Positions 18,720 through 26,363 of a stretch of 64,000 nucleotides of DNA are shown here, one piece after another. The DNA is from an uncultured bacterium (GTDB taxonomy: Bacteria; Bacillota; Clostridia; Christensenellales; CAG-917). The position numbers and the translations under genes were made by a program. The notes beneath the pieces are model-generated. The model was given only the letters and a program-made list of their open reading frames with translations, made no database searches and was not told the origin of the DNA. The stretch spans positions 124,001 to 188,000 of the forward strand of contig CASQXY010000001.1 of assembly GCA_949432885.1 (NCBI GenBank). The letters run 5' to 3'. Numbering within the stretch: position 1 is the first letter of the stretch; every line of letters begins with the position of its first letter.

Positions 18720-21209
18720 TTATCTTTTGGAAAAGACAAGTCCGCTTTCCTCCGCGTCTATCTTTATCGTATCTCCGTCCGAGAAATCGCCCGTAATCAG
18801 CTTTTCGCTCAGCTTATCTTCGACAAGGCGCTGTATGGTGCGTCTTAACGGCCTAGCGCCGTACGAGGGGTCGAAGCCCGCGTCTACGACGTATTTTTTC
18901 GCTGCTTCCGTGATTTCCGCGTTTATTCCGCGCTCGTCGAGTCTCTTGGCAAGCGAAGCGAACATAATATCCGCGATTTTCACAAGGCTCTCCTTGCCCA
19001 GCTTTTCAAACACTATTATTTCGTCTATTCTGTTTACAATCTCGGGCTTCATATGGTTTTTCAGCGCAGAAATATGCTTTTCCCTAGCCGCTTCGTTTCC
19101 GCTGTCGGTCTGCTCCGCGCCGATAAATCCAACTTGCGGATGTATCTCCGCCGCCTCCGCCGCGCCTATATTCGAGGTGAGTATGACAACGCTGTTTTTG
19201 AAACTCACCGTACGTCCGTGACTGTCGGTCAGTATGCCGTCTTCAAGTATCTGCAACAGCAAGTTGTATATGTCGGGATGTCCTTTTTCGATTTCATCGA
19301 AAAGCACTACGGAATACGGTTTTCTGCGCACCTTCTCCGTGAGCTGTCCGCCCTCCTCGAAGCCCACAAGCCCCGGAGCGGAGCCTATAAGCCTCGACAC
19401 GCTCTCCTTTTCCATATACTCGGACATATCTATGCGGACAAGCATATCGTCGTCGCCGAACAGCGAGCCCGCAAGCGCTTTTGCAAGCTCAGTCTTTCCC
19501 ACTCCCGTAGGGCCTAGGAAAATAAAGGAACCTATCGGGCGTTTTGGGTCTTTGAGTCCTGCTCGGGCTCGTTTGACCGCACGCGCCACCGCGCCGCACG
19601 CCGCGTCCTGACCTATGACTCTGCTTTGCAAGGATTCTTCCAGTTTAACGAGTTTCTCGCTCTCTCCGTCAGTGATTTTGTTTACGGGAATTCCCGTCCA
19701 GCTGCAAACAACTTCCGCTACGTCGTCTTCTCCCACGGAGAGCGTAACGTTCGCTCTCTTCTGCCTCCAATCGTCCTGCGCCTTGACAAACTGACGCATA
19801 CACTCGTCGCGCACCGTTTTAAGCTTGGCGCATTTCTCGAAATTCTCCTTGCGCATAGCTTCGGCAAGTTCCAGTTCTGTCTGCTTGAATTTGGCTTCCA
19901 AATCGCGTATTTCCTGCGGAGTTGTGAACGTAAATATATTCTTTCTTGACGCCGCCTCGTCGATAAGGTCTATCGCCTTGTCGGGCAGGAATCTGTCGGT
20001 CACGTACCTGTCGGAAAGCACCGCCGCCGCCGAAATAGCCTCGTCCGTAATCGTTACGCCGTGGTGCGCCTCATACTTTTCACGCAGTCCGTGCAAAATT
20101 TCAATGGTCTCGCTCGGAGACGGTTCGTCGACGGTTACAGGCTGAAAACGGCGTTCTAATGCGCTGTCCTGCTCAAACTGTTTGCGGAATTCCTCTATTG
20201 TCGTCGCGCCTATCGTCTGCAATTCGCCCCTCGCAAGCATGGGCTTCAAAATATTGGCTATATCCATGCCGCCCTCGCTCGAACCCGCTTTGAGCATAGT
20301 ATGGATTTCGTCGATAAACAATATGGTGTTTCCGCTCAGCTTTATTTCGCTGAGCAGAGTTTTGAGTCTCTCCTCGAAGTCGCCGCGATATCTCGTTCCT
20401 GCGACAAGCGAGGTCAAATCCAGAGAAAACACTCTCTTATCCCTAAGCGCGTCGGGGACGTTTCCGTCCGCTATCGCCTGCGCGAGACCCTCGACCACCG
20501 CCGACTTGCCTACTCCCGGTTCTCCGATAAGCACGGGATTGTTCTTCGTTCTGCGGCAGAGCACCTGTATTACTCTTTCCGTTTCCTTTCCTCTGCCGAC
20601 AACGGGGTCCAGCTTGCCCTCTCGTGCTTTCTTCGTCAAATCCACTCCGAATTTATTAAGCTCCGTAGTCATATCCTGTCGTTCCGTCTCGGGACGAGAG
20701 CTCTGCGAAAAGATATCGGCTACCGAGTTTACCCCGTCTGCCGCCGCCTCATACGGCGGTTCTATCACTCTCACGCCCGTGCCTCTTCCCGAATTTTTGA
20801 CTATTGCGGAGTACGTAAGTCTCTGCAAATCCGTAAGCTCCACACCCGAATCGCGTATTATATTCGCCGCGACGGAATCCGTCTCGTCGAGGACGGTATA
20901 TAAAATGTGCTCCGCCTCAACTCTCGAAGACCCCAAAAGCCGCGCCACGCTCTTCGCTTCTTCCAACGTCCTGTCGGCGCGCTCGGATATCTGCACTTCG
21001 GAAAATAAGGGCTGTTCGTCAAACAGGCGCATTCTGCTTAGATTTTCTCTGTACAGTCCGCAACGGTGCAAAAGCTCTTGCGCAACCGTTCCGTCCGCGC
21101 ACACAAGCCCGTACAATAAATGCTCCGTGCCAATAAATCCGCTCGTCCTCTTGGCAAGCTCCGCGGCAGCGGCAAGCACTGTCTTTGAATTTTCGGAATA
21201 ATCTGTCAT
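18720..21209 (-). CDS. clpC: ClpC-type AAA+ unfoldase
   Basis: An 829-residue class I Clp ATPase that feeds substrates, including arginine-phosphorylated ones in related bacteria, to ClpP. The N-terminal Clp-N repeats (about 1-145) contain IGTEHLLYGL and VEAEHILYTVL. AAA1 has Walker A GEPGVGKS near 228 and Walker [13 protein letters not shown] middle domain contains a UVR-like stretch (MRKENFEKCAKLKTVRDE). AAA2 has GPTGVGKT near 565 and VVLFDEIEKGHPDIYNLLLQILEDG. The ATG overlaps the stop of the McsA-McsB fusion gene as ATGA and has GGAGG before it, so kinase and unfoldase are translationally coupled. Confidence 0.95.
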   Translation of the reverse strand: MTDYSENSKTVLAAAAELAKRTSGFIGTEHLLYGLVCADGTVAQELLHRCGLYRENLSRMRLFDEQPLFSEVQISERADRTLEEAKSVARLLGSSRVEAEHILYTVLDETDSVAANIIRDSGVELTDLQRLTYSAIVKNSGRGTGVRVIEPPYEAAADGVNSVADIFSQSSRPETERQDMTTELNKFGVDLTKKAREGKLDPVVGRGKETERVIQVLCRRTKNNPVLIGEPGVGKSAVVEGLAQAIADGNVPDALRDKRVFSLDLTSLVAGTRYRGDFEERLKTLLSEIKLSGNTILFIDEIHTMLKAGSSEGGMDIANILKPMLARGELQTIGATTIEEFRKQFEQDSALERRFQPVTVDEPSPSETIEILHGLREKYEAHHGVTITDEAISAAAVLSDRYVTDRFLPDKAIDLIDEAASRKNIFTFTTPQEIRDLEAKFKQTELELAEAMRKENFEKCAKLKTVRDECMRQFVKAQDDWRQKRANVTLSVGEDDVAEVVCSWTGIPVNKITDGESEKLVKLEESLQSRVIGQDAACGAVARAVKRARAGLKDPKRPIGSFIFLGPTGVGKTELAKALAGSLFGDDDMLVRIDMSEYMEKESVSRLIGSAPGLVGFEEGGQLTEKVRRKPYSVVLFDEIEKGHPDIYNLLLQILEDGILTDSHGRTVSFKNSVVILTSNIGAAEAAEIHPQVGFIGAEQTDSGNEAAREKHISALKNHMKPEIVNRIDEIIVFEKLGKESLVKIADIMFASLAKRLDERGINAEITEAAKKYVVDAGFDPSYGARPLRRTIQRLVEDKLSEKLITGDFSDGDTIKIDAEESGLVFSKR

Positions 21210-22597
21210 TTTTCCTCCGTAATCAGCTTCCGCACGATATTAGCTCTCGCTATGCAACGCTCCTCGTCGGAAATGCCGCCGGTTGTTATTTCGGGAGAAG
21301 TGATGCACCTCTCGATAAGCATATTGATAACCGCCATATTCTTTACGGGAAGCTCGCCGAGAATAACCCCTAGCCTCACATCCGCGAGCTTTTCCAGAAG
21401 CTCGGGCAAGGTTAGACTGTACGCATACGCGAGCCGGCCGTAACTGTCACGAATGCCCTTTAATAGCGGCGTTTTGTGTTCTTTAAACAGCTTTTCGAGC
21501 GCGACGCGCTCCAAATAGCATATACGTTCGACCGCGCTTATCACAAGCTCGACCGTCTCTTTTTCGGATATACCGTACGTGCGCGAGTTGGAAACCTGAT
21601 ACATGCCGTACGACGCTCCGCTGCCCTCGCCGAAGTATCCGCGAACGGTGAGCCCGTACAAATTGCCGAAGGTTTTCAGCACGTCGTCAATAGCCTCCGT
21701 ACGCTCCAATGCGGGCAGACACAGCATCTGAGACGCCCTCATCCCCGTGCCGACGTTTGTGGGACACGCCGTCAAAAAGCCGAATTCCCTATCGTATGCT
21801 ATCGGCAGTTCGCGCATAAGCGCAAGGTCGTAGGCGTGCAGTTTTTCATATGCGCAGCGAAGAGAATGTCCGTCGGCCACGCACTGCTCCCTTATGCAAT
21901 CCTCTTCGTTTACCATCACGGATATACGATAGGAATCTCCCTTCTCGATTATCACGGCGCCGCAAGAATCGTTGTTTGCAAGCGGCAGCGAAATGAGATG
22001 CTTTTCAAGAAGGAGTTTCTTTTCCGCTTTGTTTAGCCCAGACATGGTGAGTATGCGCGCGTCGAATATACCCTCTGCCGCGCGTACCGCGCCTTTTATG
22101 ACGTCAACCGTGCCCATATCCGCGGCTGTCATAATTCGCGGAAAACTGCGACCTTCTACGTTCCTAGCCAGTCTGATACGCGAAGATATCGCCGCGTCGC
22201 GGGTCAGTTCTTCGGCAGTGCACTCGTCTGCGGTTTTAAACCCGCTCTTTTCAACTGCGATTTTGGGAATTTTTCTGTCAAAAGCGGAAGAAATAGCGCG
22301 CGCTTCGCCTGTTTGCAAGCGCGCAATCGCGGCTCTTGCGACTTCTCTCATATCCCTGTAACAGTCGGGACAGCCGAAAAAGAGACCGCTTTCAAACTGC
22401 TCCTTTGTAGTGCCGCACCTGCCGCATTCCATGCCTTTTCTCGCAATGCGTTCCTTTGCGGCTTCGCTCGGCGCAATTCCCTCTTTGAGCGCGCGGGTAT
22501 AGCACGCCTCGCAATAAGCGTACTCCAAGGTTTTTCCGTTTTCAACCACACGGTCAAAGAGCGACGCGGCGCGCTTGCCGCAAACGTCACATATCAT
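21206..22597 (-). CDS. mcsB: McsA-McsB fusion: zinc-finger adaptor joined to protein arginine kinase
   Basis: A 463-residue protein that joins two normally separate genes. Residues 1-80 match McsA, with four CxxC pairs (3/6, 29/32, 58/61, 76/79) and the McsA-type sequence CPDCYRDMRE. Residues from about 135 match McsB, the arginine kinase that marks proteins for ClpC, with SSRIRLARN (138-146), the NEED motif (230-233), LTACPTNVGTGMRAS and GEGSGASYGMYQVSN. The McsA UVR motif is missing. Translation could also begin at TTG 22601-22603, but ATG 22595-22597 has the better-placed AGAG. It lies 46 bp after galU and overlaps clpC by 4 bp. No ctsR gene is nearby. Confidence 0.9.
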   Translation of the reverse strand: MICDVCGKRAASLFDRVVENGKTLEYAYCEACYTRALKEGIAPSEAAKERIARKGMECGRCGTTKEQFESGLFFGCPDCYRDMREVARAAIARLQTGEARAISSAFDRKIPKIAVEKSGFKTADECTAEELTRDAAISSRIRLARNVEGRSFPRIMTAADMGTVDVIKGAVRAAEGIFDARILTMSGLNKAEKKLLLEKHLISLPLANNDSCGAVIIEKGDSYRISVMVNEEDCIREQCVADGHSLRCAYEKLHAYDLALMRELPIAYDREFGFLTACPTNVGTGMRASQMLCLPALERTEAIDDVLKTFGNLYGLTVRGYFGEGSGASYGMYQVSNSRTYGISEKETVELVISAVERICYLERVALEKLFKEHKTPLLKGIRDSYGRLAYAYSLTLPELLEKLADVRLGVILGELPVKNMAVINMLIERCITSPEITTGGISDEERCIARANIVRKLITEEK

Positions 22598-22643
22598 TTG
22601 CAATTCTCTTTTGTCTATTTCCGATTTCAGATGTTTTTAATTT

Positions 22644-23507
22644 CTATTTTATATTTTCCACATACTTAGCAAAATCGCTATGTAATTTTTCGTCGCGCAA
22701 CGCAAAGTCGACAACGGCTTCGAGATATCCTTCCTTATTGCCTATGTCGTATCTGCGACCGTCAAATTCGCAAGCGCAAACGCGCTCAGTTTTTGCAAGC
22801 AGGTTTATCGCGTCCGTAAGATATACTTCCCCGTTTGTTGCGGGAGTATGCTTTATTGCGTCGAATATTGCGGGAGACAGCACAAAACGCCCGAGAGAGA
22901 CCAGTTTGCTCGGCAGCTCGCCCTTCGGCTTTTCCACTATACCTTTGATTTCCGTCACCCTGTCGGTCAGCGGCTTGTCGATTATCATAACCCCGCAACG
23001 GCGCGCTATCTCCTCGGAAGGACACTGACAGCCCACAACCGTTGCGTTTCCGTTCGCTTCGTACGCGTCGATAAGCTGTTTCAAAACAGGCTCTCCCTCT
23101 CCCGTATACATAACGTCGTCGCCGAACATGACGGCGACAGGCTCGCCCTTTACGAATTTCTTCCCGAGATAAATCGCCATACCGTTGCCGTTCATCTTAC
23201 GCTGTACGGCGAATGAAATTTTCACGTTATAGTCCTTGTTGGCAAGAGCGTAGCTCTCCTTATCGTTACGCGATAAAAGCAGCTTGTTGAGAGATTTGTC
23301 GGATTTGAACAGTTTTTTTATGCTCTTTTTTCTGGGCGATATGATTATCAGAACTTCCTCTATGCCCGATTTCGCCGCCTCCTCGACTATGTATGCGAGC
23401 GCAGGAGCGTCGGCTATCGGCAAGAGCTCCTTGGGCAACACTTTTGTGATAGGCAGAAACCTCGTACCGAAGCCCGCGCAGGGAATTATGGCTTTCTTTA
23501 CTTGCAT
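22644..23507 (-). CDS. galU: UTP-glucose-1-phosphate uridylyltransferase
   Basis: A 287-residue GalU/GtaB, which makes UDP-glucose for glycolipids, teichoic acids or exopolysaccharide. It shows the N-terminal nucleotide-binding motif IIPCAGFGTRFLPITKVLPKE, PVAVMFGDDVMY, and GIVEKPKGELPSKLVSLGRFVL. The frame is open 14 codons upstream, but ATG 23505-23507 has AGGAGGG 5-6 nt before it and fits the family start. It is followed by galE on the same strand upstream, so UDP-glucose made here is probably the substrate of the neighbouring epimerase. Confidence 0.95.
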   Translation of the reverse strand: MQVKKAIIPCAGFGTRFLPITKVLPKELLPIADAPALAYIVEEAAKSGIEEVLIIISPRKKSIKKLFKSDKSLNKLLLSRNDKESYALANKDYNVKISFAVQRKMNGNGMAIYLGKKFVKGEPVAVMFGDDVMYTGEGEPVLKQLIDAYEANGNATVVGCQCPSEEIARRCGVMIIDKPLTDRVTEIKGIVEKPKGELPSKLVSLGRFVLSPAIFDAIKHTPATNGEVYLTDAINLLAKTERVCACEFDGRRYDIGNKEGYLEAVVDFALRDEKLHSDFAKYVENIK

Positions 23508-23648
23508 TAAACCCTCCTTTTTGCCGCAAAGCATATGCGCGCCTTGCACATTACGTTATATGCGACGTTTTGGGTACATGTTTTGTTTTATCGTATATTT
23601 GCGAAGCCGCCGCGGTGAAAACGCCGCGGCGGTCGAAGAAACGCCGAA

Positions 23649-24635
23649 TTACTTTGAATATCCTCGCGGATGCGTCGAATGCCACTTCCATGCGGAGGAA
23701 ATTATGCTTTCGAGGCTGTCGTATTTCGGAACCCAGCCGAGCTCGCGCCTTATCTTTTCGCTGGATGCGACAAGCGTTGGCGGATCGCCAGCACGGCGGG
23801 CCTCAACCTCGCGTTTTATCGGAAGACCCGTGACCTTCTCCGTCATATCTATGACTTCCTTAACGCTGAAACCGTTGCCGTTGCCGAGATTGTAATATGT
23901 GGATTTGCCGCCGCTTTTCAGATAGTCGAGAGCGCGGATATGCGCGTCGGCAAGGTCGGTGATATGAATGTAATCGCGCACGCAGGTGCCGTCGGGGGTC
24001 GGATAATCCTCACCGTATATGCCGATATGTCCGCGCGTGCCGTTTGCTACCTGCAAAATTATGGGGATAAGATGGGATTCGGGGTTGTGCGCTTCGCCGA
24101 TTTCGCCGCTGACGTGAGCTCCCGCCGCGTTGAAATAGCGCAAAGCGACGTATTTAAGCCCGTACGCCTTGTCATAATCCTGCATAAACTGCTCCATCAT
24201 AAGCTTCGTCTGACCGTATACGCTCGTGGGATTTTGAGGGCTGTCCTCCGTAATCAGACCGCTTCCGCAATCGCCGTACGTCGCGGCGGAGGAGGAAAAG
24301 ACGAGATATCCGACCTTCTCCGCTATCATCGCGTCAAGCAGCGCAAGTGTGCCGGCGACGTTGTTATGATAATACTTGGCGGGATTGACCATACTCTCGC
24401 CTACAAGGGAATAAGCCGCAAAATGTATTACGGAATCCACACCGTACTTTGCGAAAGTCTCGCAAAGAAGTTCGACGTCGAAAATATCTCCCTTGACAAA
24501 GGGCACGCCTTCGGGAACGGATTCGATATGACCCGTCGTCAGATTGTCGTATACTACAACGTCAATGCCGCGCTCTTTAAGCTCTCTTACGCAGTGGGAA
24601 CCTATATATCCCGCTCCGCCTGTAACCAAAATCAT
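23649..24635 (-). CDS. galE: UDP-glucose 4-epimerase
   Basis: A 328-residue extended short-chain dehydrogenase that interconverts UDP-glucose and UDP-galactose. It has the NAD motif TGGAGYIGSH (5-14), the catalytic SSSAATYG and YGQTK segments, RYFNAAGA and VRDYIHITDLADAH. The frame is open far upstream, but ATG 24633-24635 begins the conserved domain and has GAGGAG before it. Its promoter at 24694-24722 overlaps that of the divergent dinB. Confidence 0.97.
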   Translation of the reverse strand: MILVTGGAGYIGSHCVRELKERGIDVVVYDNLTTGHIESVPEGVPFVKGDIFDVELLCETFAKYGVDSVIHFAAYSLVGESMVNPAKYYHNNVAGTLALLDAMIAEKVGYLVFSSSAATYGDCGSGLITEDSPQNPTSVYGQTKLMMEQFMQDYDKAYGLKYVALRYFNAAGAHVSGEIGEAHNPESHLIPIILQVANGTRGHIGIYGEDYPTPDGTCVRDYIHITDLADAHIRALDYLKSGGKSTYYNLGNGNGFSVKEVIDMTEKVTGLPIKREVEARRAGDPPTLVASSEKIRRELGWVPKYDSLESIISSAWKWHSTHPRGYSK

Positions 24636-24693
24636 AATATACTCCTCGCGCGTTTGCTTACACGCTCGCGCGCTATAAAAATACCTATGAAAT

Positions 24694-24722
24694 ATTATAT
24701 ACTCAAACCTGTTGTTTTGCAA
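24694..24722 (-). promoter_or_regulatory. Promoter of galE, overlapping the dinB promoter
   Basis: Minus-strand TTGCAA (24717-24722, itself a palindrome), a 17-bp spacer and perfect TATAAT (24694-24699). The leader is about 50 nt. The -35 touches the -35 of the dinB promoter on the other strand. Confidence 0.75.
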
Positions 24723-24740
24723 GACAAATTTGTTTATAAT
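24712..24740 (+). promoter_or_regulatory. Promoter of dinB, predicting a leaderless mRNA
   Basis: TTGTTT (24712-24717), a 17-bp spacer and perfect TATAAT (24735-24740). The -10 ends 6 nt before the GTG start codon of dinB, so the predicted first nucleotide is the start codon itself. Confidence 0.6.
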
Positions 24741-24746
24741 CAATGT

Positions 24747-25982
24747 GTGGATAAAACAATTTTGCATTGCGACCTCAACAATTTCTACGCTTCGGTAGAA
24801 CAGAAGCTGCATCCCGAATACGACGGGCTGCCGCTTGCCGTATGCGGCAATCCGCAAATGAGACACGGCATCGTGCTTGCAAAAAATATGCTCGCAAAAC
24901 AAGCCGGCGTACAAACGGGCGAAGCCATATGGATTTCAAAACAGAAATGCCCGCAAATTGTGTTTGTTGCGCCTCATTACGACGAATACGTCAGAATTTC
25001 AAAGCAGGTCTTCGATATTTATACCTCGTATACGGACAGGGTCGAAAGCTTCGGCATAGACGAATGCTGGCTTGACGTAACAGGCTCTGAAAACCTCTTC
25101 GGCGACGGGAAAACGATAGCGGATACGCTGAGAGAGCGCATAAAGCGCGAGACGGGATTGACAATTTCCGTCGGAGTTTCATTCACCAAGACTCTCGCAA
25201 AGCTCGGAAGCGACCTCAAAAAGCCCGACGCCACAACAGTTTTGTCCAAGGAAAACTATATGTCTGTTATCGGCAAACTTTCCCCGTCGGAGCTTATCAT
25301 GATAGGCAAACGCACTGCGCATAAGCTCGAAAATCTGAACATACACACAATAGAACAGCTTGCAGACGCCGACAGAAATATGCTTCGATACCACTTCGGG
25401 ATTATCGGCGACTCTATGGTCAACGCCGCGCTCGGCATTGAAACGGGAGAAGTAAAGAAATACTATGACAAGCAAATCCCCAAAAGCATTTCCAACGGCA
25501 CGACCACTCCGAGGGATATAGAAAACGAGGATGAAGCCAAAATCGTGGTTTATGCCCTGTCGGAGCTGGTTGCGACCCGTCTTCGCCAATACAATCTGAT
25601 TGCGGTAGGCGTCAATCTTTCAATCAAGGACCCGCAACTAAATTGGATGTCCAAACAAACCACGCTGACTACGCCTACCTCGAACGCTTCGCAAATAGCG
25701 TTGACGGCGATGTCCCTGCTTCTCAAAATGCACCGCTTCGACCAGCCTCTCAGAGCTATTACGGTAGGCACGCACAAGCTGTGCGACAAAACCGAGGTTC
25801 AGATGAGTCTTTTCGACGACCCGGACGATAAGGAAGGAAAGCTCGAACAAAGCATTGACAAAATACGCGGCAAATACGGCTACCATTCCGTCAAACGCGG
25901 AATACTCGTCGACGAGCAGCTTACGGGGAATCTACACGAAGAAGACGACTTCCGCCCTTTCCATCAATCCAAAAACAGCTAA
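24747..25982 (+). CDS. dinB: DNA polymerase IV (Y family)
   Basis: A 411-residue translesion polymerase. The start ILHCDLNNFYASVE carries the first metal-binding Asp, and SFGIDECWLDVT carries the catalytic Asp-Glu pair. VGVSFTKTLAKLGSDLKKP and helix-hairpin-helix and little-finger regions follow. A sliding-clamp-binding motif QMSLF lies near the C-terminus. A GTG at 24747 is chosen as start because it places the first conserved strand exactly as in other Pol IV proteins. ATG 24687 is in frame but would add 20 residues and lies inside the galE promoter. No Shine-Dalgarno is seen. Expression may therefore be leaderless. Confidence 0.93.
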   Translation: MDKTILHCDLNNFYASVEQKLHPEYDGLPLAVCGNPQMRHGIVLAKNMLAKQAGVQTGEAIWISKQKCPQIVFVAPHYDEYVRISKQVFDIYTSYTDRVESFGIDECWLDVTGSENLFGDGKTIADTLRERIKRETGLTISVGVSFTKTLAKLGSDLKKPDATTVLSKENYMSVIGKLSPSELIMIGKRTAHKLENLNIHTIEQLADADRNMLRYHFGIIGDSMVNAALGIETGEVKKYYDKQIPKSISNGTTTPRDIENEDEAKIVVYALSELVATRLRQYNLIAVGVNLSIKDPQLNWMSKQTTLTTPTSNASQIALTAMSLLLKMHRFDQPLRAITVGTHKLCDKTEVQMSLFDDPDDKEGKLEQSIDKIRGKYGYHSVKRGILVDEQLTGNLHEEDDFRPFHQSKNS

Positions 25983-26363
25983 GAGCGCCGCTCTCGAAAT
26001 GTAAAAAAAAATATAGGCGCGCAATAAAACACGTATCGTGCGTACACGTATCGTATATTATTTCAATTTAAGCCCTTATTTGCCGAATAATTGCTGTTTT
26101 CGGGCAATCATGTGCAAGAATTTTATTACTTGATACAAATATTTCTCTGTAAGAATCAAAAATTTAATTTGCCGATAACTACAATATAAACCGCGTTACA
26201 ACACGAAACGTGTTTCAAAATCGGCGTTATATTTTTTCAAGCAAATACATGCGTTTGATTCTGTTTACTTTGCGCAAGAATTCTGTTATGCTTTTGTCAG
26301 TAAATACTCATTATAGAGACAAAACGCGCGGTACGAATTTACATACCGTGCGGCGGATATAAG
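25983..26363. other. 381-bp AT-rich region between dinB and the Na/Pi cotransporter gene
   Basis: No convincing gene. It holds three copies of a short palindrome of the form CACGNNNCGT(G/A) at 26030-26040, 26045-26055 and 26202-26212 (the last extended to AACACGAAACGTGTT). There is a bulged hairpin at 26080-26107 (TTGCCGAA/TTCGGGCAA) and an imperfect direct repeat around GCAAGAATT(T/C)T at about 26113 and 26273. A weak promoter-like pair is TTTACT 26264-26269/TATGCT 26287-26292. Confidence 0.5.
26325..26352 (+). promoter_or_regulatory. Hairpin just before the Na/Pi cotransporter start codon
   Basis: A 9-bp stem (CGCGCGGTA/TACCGTGCG, one G-T pair) with a 10-nt loop ends 11 nt before ATG 26364 and touches the weak GGCGGA ribosome-binding region. 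It could modulate translation. Confidence 0.4.

Noticed and set aside
23670..24686. Long plus-strand open frame running into dinB, giving a 770-residue product
   Set aside because: The part before dinB is exactly antisense to galE and has no family resemblance. The Pol IV domain starts at GTG 24747.
24636..24914. Upstream in-frame extension of galE
   Set aside because: It crosses the galE promoter and leader. The NAD-binding motif begins right after ATG 24633-24635.
26080..26107. Hairpin before the Na/Pi gene considered as a riboswitch
   Set aside because: A single bulged stem without the conserved cores of known riboswitch classes. Only a hairpin is reported.
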